Assembly (NCBI GenBank): GCA_947446625.1
Contig: CANFIE010000114.1
Span: forward strand, 1-9,923
Reading direction: 5' to 3'
Length of the DNA: 9,923 nucleotides
DNA from: Acetobacteraceae bacterium
GTDB taxonomy: Bacteria; Pseudomonadota; Alphaproteobacteria; Acetobacterales; Acetobacteraceae
Shown here piece by piece: positions 5,880-9,923 of this stretch. The notes beneath the pieces are model-generated. The model searched no databases and was not told the origin of the DNA. It saw nothing but the letters and a program-made list of their open reading frames with translations. The number at the start of each line of letters is the position of its first letter. Within the stretch, counting starts at the first letter, position 1. Made by a program: the position numbers and the translations under genes.

Positions 5880-6914
5880 ATGCGCAGTTTCCATCATCCG
5901 GGCCACGCCCTGCACTCGCCCCGCTTCTTCCTGATGCGCGGCCAGGTCCACGCGAACTTCGAGGTTCCGGCCCGTGCCGACAGCCTGCTGGCCGGCCTGG
6001 CCACGCTGGGGATGGAGCCGGAGCTGACCGCCCCGGCCACGCTGGAGCAACTCGGCACTGTGCACAGCACCGGCTACCTGGAATTCCTGGAGAAAGTGGC
6101 CCCCGCCTGGGCCGCGCTGCCCAATGCCGGGCCGGAAGTGGTGGCCAATACCTTCCCCACCGCCGATGCCCTGGCCAGTGGCGGCCGTCGCCCGGGCGGC
6201 ATTGTTGGCCAGATCGGCTGGTACACCGCCGATACCTCCTGCCCCATTGGCCCGCATACCTGGGAGGCCAGCATCGGCGCCGCCGGCTGCGCCCTGGCCG
6301 CCGCCGCCGAAGCCGCTGCGGGCCGCAGCGCCTATGCCCTGTGCCGCCCACCCGGGCACCACACCTATGCGGGGCGGGCCGGCGGGCATTGCTACATCAA
6401 CAACGCCGCCCTGGCGGTGCAGGCGCTGCGCGCCGCCGGCGCCCGCCGCGTGGCGGTGCTGGATATCGACAGCCACCACGGCAACGGCACCCAGGGCATT
6501 TTCTGGAATCGCAGCGACGTGCTGACCGTTTCGGTGCATGGCGACCCCAATGGCTACTACCCCTGGTTCACCGGCTATGCCGAGGAAACCGGCGGCCAGG
6601 GCGGCGAGAACTGCAACCTCAACATGCCCCTCGCCCTCGGCACCGCCGACACCGGCTGGCTGGCCGCCGTGGAGCAAGGCACCCAGGCGGTGCGGGCGTT
6701 CGGCGCCGATGCGCTGGTGGTCTCGCTCGGCTTTGATGCCAGTGAGCATGAACCGCTGAACGCCCTGAACGTAACGCCCGAGGGCTTCGCCCGGGCCGGC
6801 GCGCTGATCAGCGGGCTTGGCCTGCCCAGCGCCATCATCCAGGAGGGTGGCTACAACGTCGCGCTGCTTGGCAGCCTGCTGGCCCGCTTCCTCACGGGTT
6901 GGGACGGCCGCTAA
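5880..6914 (+). CDS. Histone deacetylase family protein (acetylpolyamine amidohydrolase-like)
   Basis: This 344-residue protein has the arginase/deacetylase fold motifs of the zinc-dependent HDAC superfamily. In bacteria these include acetylpolyamine amidohydrolases and related amide hydrolases. Catalytic elements are complete: the His pair 160-161 (RPPGHH), the loop GGHCYINN (168-175), zinc ligands Asp197 and His199 (LDIDSHHGNG), third ligand Asp286 (SLGFD) and the transition-state Tyr325 (EGGYN). The GGHCYINN loop is closer to the polyamine-deacetylase and class II-like enzymes than to AcuC, judged by eye. It is probably cytoplasmic, with no signal peptide. The start is uncertain: ATG at 5880 fits the family N-terminus (MRSFHHPGHA), while ATGs at 5844 and 5871 add 12 or 3 residues. 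No ribosome-binding site favours any of them. The stop overlaps the dipeptidase start (TAATG). The substrate may be an acylated amine handled by the whole cluster. Confidence 0.9.
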   Translation: MRSFHHPGHALHSPRFFLMRGQVHANFEVPARADSLLAGLATLGMEPELTAPATLEQLGTVHSTGYLEFLEKVAPAWAALPNAGPEVVANTFPTADALASGGRRPGGIVGQIGWYTADTSCPIGPHTWEASIGAAGCALAAAAEAAAGRSAYALCRPPGHHTYAGRAGGHCYINNAALAVQALRAAGARRVAVLDIDSHHGNGTQGIFWNRSDVLTVSVHGDPNGYYPWFTGYAEETGGQGGENCNLNMPLALGTADTGWLAAVEQGTQAVRAFGADALVVSLGFDASEHEPLNALNVTPEGFARAGALISGLGLPSAIIQEGGYNVALLGSLLARFLTGWDGR

Positions 6915-7888
6915 TGCTGCCCACGCTCGACACCCATATCGACATCCGCTGGCCCAACCCGCCGGACCCTACTGGCGAGACGCCGCTGCGGGTGGACTTC
7001 CCCAAGATGCAGAAGGGCGGGCTGCGCGCCGGCATCTTCGTGGCCTACCTGCCGCAAGGCCCGCGCGACGCCGCCGGCCACGCCGCCGCCGCCGAGCGCG
7101 CCGAGGCCATGCTGCGCCACATCCGCAGCCGCGCCGATGGCAAGCAGCGCCGCTTTTGCGCCAGCAGCGCCGAGTTGGAAGCGCTGTTCGAGACGCCCGC
7201 CGCCCAGGGCGTGCTCTCGGCGGTGGAAAACGGCTACGCCATGGGGCACGACCTTGCCGCCCCGGCGCGCTGGAAGGCACTGGGCGCCTGCTACCTGACA
7301 CTGACGCATAACGGCCATAACGAGCTTGCCGACAGCGCCATCCCCCGGCCGGAGCTGGGCGACGGCCCCGCCGAGCATGGTGGTCTCTCGGCCCTGGGCC
7401 GCCAGGCGGTGGCGGCGCTGAACCAGGCCGGCATGCTCATCGACATCAGCCATGTGGCCAAATCCGCCATGCTGCAGGCGGCGGAACTCTCCCGCGCCCC
7501 GGTGCTGGCCACCCACACCGCCTGCCGCGCCCTGTGCGACCACCCGCGCAACCTGGATGACGAACAGTTGGACGCGCTGAAGCAGACCGGCGGGCTGGCG
7601 CAGATCACCGCCGTCACCAGCTTCCTCAAGCCCGGCCGGCCGCTGCCCACGGTGGCCGACATGGCCGCGCATGTGGAATACGCGGTCAACCGCATCGGCC
7701 TGGCGCATGTGGGGCTGTCGTCGGATTTCGATGGCGGCGGCGGCCTGACCGGCTGGCGCGATGCCAGCGAAACCCAGGGGCTGACCCAGGCGCTGCGCGA
7801 CCGCGGCTATGACGATGCCGCGCTGCGCCTGCTCTGGAGCGGCAATTTCCTGCGGGTGTGGAAGGCGACCGAGGCGCTGGCGAGCTAG
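6914..7888 (+). CDS. M19 family (renal-type) dipeptidase
   Basis: This 324-residue protein matches membrane/renal dipeptidase family M19, zinc enzymes that split dipeptides including some with a D- or dehydro-residue. The site compares well with human renal dipeptidase: His8 and Asp10 (DTHID), bridging Glu105 (AVENGY), His132 (THNGHNELAD), zinc ligands His180 (DISHV) and His201 (ATHTACRALCDHPRN), Arg212, and Asp271 (SSDFDG). Unlike the mammalian protein it has no signal peptide or anchor, so it is probably cytoplasmic. ATG at 6914 overlaps the preceding TAA, indicating translational coupling. A TTG at 6899 is in frame but would lie in the upstream gene. The TAG stop (7886-7888) lies in the left arm of the downstream hairpin. 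In context it would cleave dipeptides released or deprotected by the neighbouring amidohydrolases; this role is inferred. Confidence 0.93.
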   Translation: MLPTLDTHIDIRWPNPPDPTGETPLRVDFPKMQKGGLRAGIFVAYLPQGPRDAAGHAAAAERAEAMLRHIRSRADGKQRRFCASSAELEALFETPAAQGVLSAVENGYAMGHDLAAPARWKALGACYLTLTHNGHNELADSAIPRPELGDGPAEHGGLSALGRQAVAALNQAGMLIDISHVAKSAMLQAAELSRAPVLATHTACRALCDHPRNLDDEQLDALKQTGGLAQITAVTSFLKPGRPLPTVADMAAHVEYAVNRIGLAHVGLSSDFDGGGGLTGWRDASETQGLTQALRDRGYDDAALRLLWSGNFLRVWKATEALAS

Positions 7889-7925
7889 AGCACTATGCGC
7901 CCTGACGGGCGCATTTCGTGCTCTA
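7886..7925. terminator. Hairpin at the end of the dipeptidase gene, bounded by TAGAGCAC
   Basis: TAGAGCAC (7886-7893) pairs with GTGCTCTA (7918-7925). Inside, ATGCGCCC (7895-7902) pairs with GGGCGCAT (7907-7914) across a TGAC loop. The short mismatches are T on one side and TTC on the other. The structure starts on the dipeptidase stop codon itself. A strong GC stem followed by ATTTC makes it a plausible terminator for the rightward operon, though there is no long T tract. Its ends match those of the adjacent palindrome at 7939-7990. Confidence 0.6.
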
Positions 7926-7938
7926 TAACCATTTGAAA

Positions 7939-7990
7939 CTAGAGCAAGAAATCCATTCTGATGATTCCATCAGAATGGATATTGCTCTAG
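7939..7990. repeat. 52-bp palindromic intergenic element with TAGAGCA ends
   Basis: Outer arms CTAGAGCAA (7939-7947) and TTGCTCTAG (7982-7990) enclose perfect 13-bp inner arms at 7951-7963 and 7968-7980 with a 4-base loop (ATTC). The only break is an asymmetric internal bulge (GAA against A). The FkbM stop codon (TAG on the minus strand, 7989-7987) lies in the outer arm. The interior is AT-rich compared with the rest of the window, which suggests a dispersed repeat unit rather than ordinary sequence. Short palindromes of this sort are widespread between genes in alphaproteobacteria. It could terminate transcription from both sides. Confidence 0.65.
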
Positions 7991-8796
7991 CCCGCCCGGG
8001 CGAACACCACGTTGCGCGCCTCGGCGCTGCCCGGCTGTTCGCGCAGCCCGGCGGCTTCCAGCCTGGCGCGAATCTCCAGCGCGCCGCTGTCCCGCGCATT
8101 GCCGTCAATCTCCACCAGCACGGCGCGCACCAGCGGCAGGGTGGCTTCGGCACCGCGCAAAATCGCCGGCTCCAGCCCGTCGACATCCATTTTGATGTAG
8201 TCCGGCGCCGGCAGGCCAAACAGGGCGCGGAAGGCATCCACGGTGAAGCCCGGCACCGCCTGGCGGAACACCGCCTGCACCGCGCCGCCAATGGTCTCGG
8301 CGCCACCGAAGCTGTGCATGGAATGGCCGGCGGCGGTGCCGGACATGTGCAGCGCGTCCAACTTGGTTTCGTCGGCAAAGGCCAGGCAATAGGCGGCAAC
8401 CTGGTCGCCCAGCCCATTCACCTCCACATTGCGCATCAGCGCGGCAAAGCTGGCGGCGGAAGGCTCAAAGGCCAGCACCTGCTGGCCCTGGGCGGCGGCA
8501 TACACGGCATACAGCCCGATATTCGCGCCAATATCCCAATACACCCCACCCGGCGGCAGGCTGTTGATCCAGGCGATGGTCTCCGGTTCATCCTTGCCGA
8601 AGTTCAGCGGGTCATGCAGGGCGCGGGCGGCGTTGCAGGCAATGCTCAGCGGCGCCCGGCCCGGCACCGGCACGGCCACGCGCTGTTCCAGCCGCTCGGC
8701 CAGCATGGCCAGGGTTATCTGTTGCCGGCCCCGGGCCATGGGGCTGGTCACGGCGGCGGCCAACCGGTGCAGGGCACGGGCCATGGAACGGCTCAT
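7987..8796 (-). CDS. FkbM family methyltransferase
   Basis: This 269-residue protein has a C-terminal FkbM-type SAM-dependent methyltransferase domain after a basic, Ala-rich N-terminal stretch of about 60 residues. SAM-binding motif I is VYWDIGANIGLY (85-96), followed by the acidic strand end FEPS (110-113) and the family signature IKMDVDGLEPAILRGA (201-216). The ending VLVEIDG (227-232) also fits. FkbM enzymes usually O-methylate sugars, polyketides or lipids; they occur often in polysaccharide and glycan loci, but no glycosyltransferase lies nearby to suggest a substrate here. The ATG at 8796 was chosen because AAAGG (8808-8804) lies seven bases upstream; a TTG at 8802 is too close to that site. 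The gene stands alone, converges on the dipeptidase operon and diverges from comM. Its TAG stop sits in the palindrome. Confidence 0.88.
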   Translation of the reverse strand: MSRSMARALHRLAAAVTSPMARGRQQITLAMLAERLEQRVAVPVPGRAPLSIACNAARALHDPLNFGKDEPETIAWINSLPPGGVYWDIGANIGLYAVYAAAQGQQVLAFEPSAASFAALMRNVEVNGLGDQVAAYCLAFADETKLDALHMSGTAAGHSMHSFGGAETIGGAVQAVFRQAVPGFTVDAFRALFGLPAPDYIKMDVDGLEPAILRGAEATLPLVRAVLVEIDGNARDSGALEIRARLEAAGLREQPGSAEARNVVFARAG

Positions 8797-8924
8797 CGGC
8801 AAACCTTTGCGCTGAAGTCCCCGGGCTTAACCCATTTCCCCGCCCGGCAAAATGGCCTGGCCCGGCTTGGTCACGCCTACGAAAGGTTGCATCGGGCGGC
8901 GTCCCGCATCAGGTTGCAGGCCGC
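8797..8924. promoter_or_regulatory. Divergent intergenic region between the FkbM and comM genes
   Basis: These 128 bases must hold the start signals for both flanking genes. The only clear element is the AAAGG ribosome-binding site for the FkbM gene (8808-8804, minus strand). On the plus strand a weak AGG (8918-8920) lies 4 bases before the comM start. CCGGGC (8821-8826) and GCCCGG (8842-8847) could form a loose 6-bp hairpin. No good sigma-70 or sigma-54 promoter was recognised. Confidence 0.35.
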
Positions 8925-9923
8925 ATGGCCCTCGCACGAATCGCCACTTTCGCCTTTGCCGGCATCGAGGCCGTTCCGGTCGAGGTGCAGGTGCAAATTG
9001 CGCCCGGATTGCCGGCCTTCCTTGTGGTGGGCCTGCCGGACAAAGCCGTGGCCGAAAGCCGCGAGCGGGTGCGCGCCGCCCTGGCAGGGCTGGGGCTTTC
9101 GCTGCCGCCCAAGCGCGTGCTGGTGAACCTGGCGCCGGCCGATATTTCCAAGGAAGGCAGCCACTTCGACCTGCCCATCGCCCTGGCCGTACTGGCGGCC
9201 ATGGATTTGCTGCCGCGTGAGGATTTGGCCGGCTTCGCCGCGCTGGGCGAATTGTCGCTGGATGGCAGCATCAAGCCGGTGGCGGGGGTGTTGCCGGCGG
9301 CCATTGGCGCCTCCGGCCTGTCGCTCGGCCTGATATGCCCCGCCGCCCAAGGGGCCGAGGCCGCCTGGGCCGGGCGGATTGAGGTATTGGCCGCGCCCGA
9401 CCTGCTGGCGCTGATGAACCATTTCCGCGGCATTCAGGTGCTTTCCCCGCCCAGCGCCCCGCCGCAGGAGAAAACCCCCTGGTTCGGGCCTGATCTGGCC
9501 GAAGTAAAAGGCCAGGAAAGTGCCCGCCGCGCCCTGGAAGTTGCCGCCGCCGGGGGCCACAACCTGCTGATGGTCGGCCCGCCCGGCGCCGGCAAATCCA
9601 TGCTCGCCGCCCGCCTGCCCGGCCTGCTGCCCGACCTTACGCCCCGAGAGGCGCTGGAGGTCAGCATGGTGCATTCGCTGGCCGGGCTGCTGCGCGACGG
9701 CCGGCTGGTAGTGCGCCCACCCTTCCGAGAGCCGCACCATTCCGCCAGCATGGCCGCGCTGGTGGGCGGCGGTGGCCGCGCCCGGCCCGGCGAGATCAGC
9801 CTGGCACATCATGGCGTGCTGTTTCTGGACGAATGGCCGGAATTCCCCCGCGCCGCGCTGGAAGCCCTGCGCCAGCCCATGGAATCCGGCCGCACCACCA
9901 TCAGCCGGGCCAATAACCACCAC
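8925..9923 (+). CDS. comM: ComM/YifB family Mg-chelatase-like AAA+ ATPase, N-terminal part
   Basis: The frame is open from ATG 8925 to the window edge and gives 333 residues of a protein usually about 500 long, so the C-terminal third is missing. The N-terminal ChlI-like domain (about 5-170) has the family features VVGLPDKAVAESRERVRAA (34-52), LVNLAPADISKEGSHFDLP (66-84) and GELSLDG (108-114). The AAA+ core follows, with VKGQESARRALEVAAAGGHN (194-213), Walker A GPPGAGKS (218-225), FREPHHSAS (267-275) and Walker B VLFLDE (298-303). Walker B is followed by WPEF where LPEF is more usual. In Vibrio cholerae ComM is a hexameric helicase that promotes branch migration during natural transformation; homologues exist widely in bacteria not known to be transformable. 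The start fits the conserved N-terminus, with only a weak AGG upstream. Confidence 0.94.
   Translation, partial: MALARIATFAFAGIEAVPVEVQVQIAPGLPAFLVVGLPDKAVAESRERVRAALAGLGLSLPPKRVLVNLAPADISKEGSHFDLPIALAVLAAMDLLPREDLAGFAALGELSLDGSIKPVAGVLPAAIGASGLSLGLICPAAQGAEAAWAGRIEVLAAPDLLALMNHFRGIQVLSPPSAPPQEKTPWFGPDLAEVKGQESARRALEVAAAGGHNLLMVGPPGAGKSMLAARLPGLLPDLTPREALEVSMVHSLAGLLRDGRLVVRPPFREPHHSASMAALVGGGGRARPGEISLAHHGVLFLDEWPEFPRAALEALRQPMESGRTTISRANNHH

Noticed and set aside
4249..5934. 561-codon open frame on the plus strand opposite the ArgE-type and first carbamoylase genes
   Set aside because: It is antisense to genes with intact catalytic motifs. Its His/Gln/Arg-rich translation is typical of the reverse complement of GC-biased codons and shows no family motif.
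5610..6749. 379-codon open frame on the minus strand opposite the HDAC-like gene
   Set aside because: Gly/Ala/His-rich translation without motifs, overlapping genes with clear signatures on both strands; a shadow frame.
7918..9126. 402-codon open frame on the plus strand running over the FkbM gene into comM
   Set aside because: It passes through the palindrome and lies out of frame with the conserved comM sequence; no motif.
8877..9923. 348-codon open frame on the minus strand opposite comM
   Set aside because: The plus-strand frame carries Walker A, Walker B and family motifs. The minus-strand frame is Gly/Gln/His-rich shadow sequence.
1..9923. Defence system, prophage, IS, CRISPR or RNA gene
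   Set aside because: I looked for regularly spaced direct repeats, transposase or integrase motifs, and cloverleaf-like tRNA ends. None was found beyond the two palindromes and the paralogue repeat.

Overview
The window is GC-rich chromosomal DNA (about two thirds G+C by eye) with strong third-position G/C bias, gene ends packed to overlap, and no phage, IS, CRISPR, tRNA or rRNA signal. Gene content and a palindromic intergenic repeat bounded by TAGAGCA suggest an alphaproteobacterium, perhaps Acetobacteraceae/Rhodospirillales. That placement is an inference from style, not from a marker gene.

Layout. (1) 1-140 (+): the last 45 codons of a membrane protein, probably a transporter. (2) 192-527 (+): a small cytoplasmic FKBP-type peptidyl-prolyl isomerase with an intact active site. 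It converges on the next operon with one base between the stop codons. (3) 529-5799 (-): a four-gene operon, read right to left: an ArgE/DapE-type M20 deacylase, two tandem M20 hydantoinase/carbamoylase-type amidohydrolases, and an M81 (MlrC-like) metallopeptidase. Every junction overlaps (TGATG, GTGA, TGATG). (4) 5880-7888 (+): a divergent two-gene operon of a histone-deacetylase/acetylpolyamine-amidohydrolase-like enzyme and an M19 renal-type dipeptidase, joined by TAATG. (5) 7886-7990: two back-to-back palindromes with shared TAGAGCA ends, which supply the stop codons of both flanking convergent genes. (6) 7987-8796 (-): an FkbM-family methyltransferase. (7) 8925-9923 (+): the first 333 residues of a ComM/YifB-family AAA+ ATPase, cut by the window edge.

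The centre (529-7888) is the notable part. Six metal-dependent amide-bond hydrolases from four unrelated families lie in two divergent, translationally coupled operons. Together they could deacylate, decarbamoylate and cleave a small peptide-like or acylated nitrogen compound to free amino acids. No transporter or regulator is visible inside the cluster, so the substrate cannot be read from the window. The two carbamoylase paralogues differ from each other at substrate-contact positions, which suggests divided substrate ranges.
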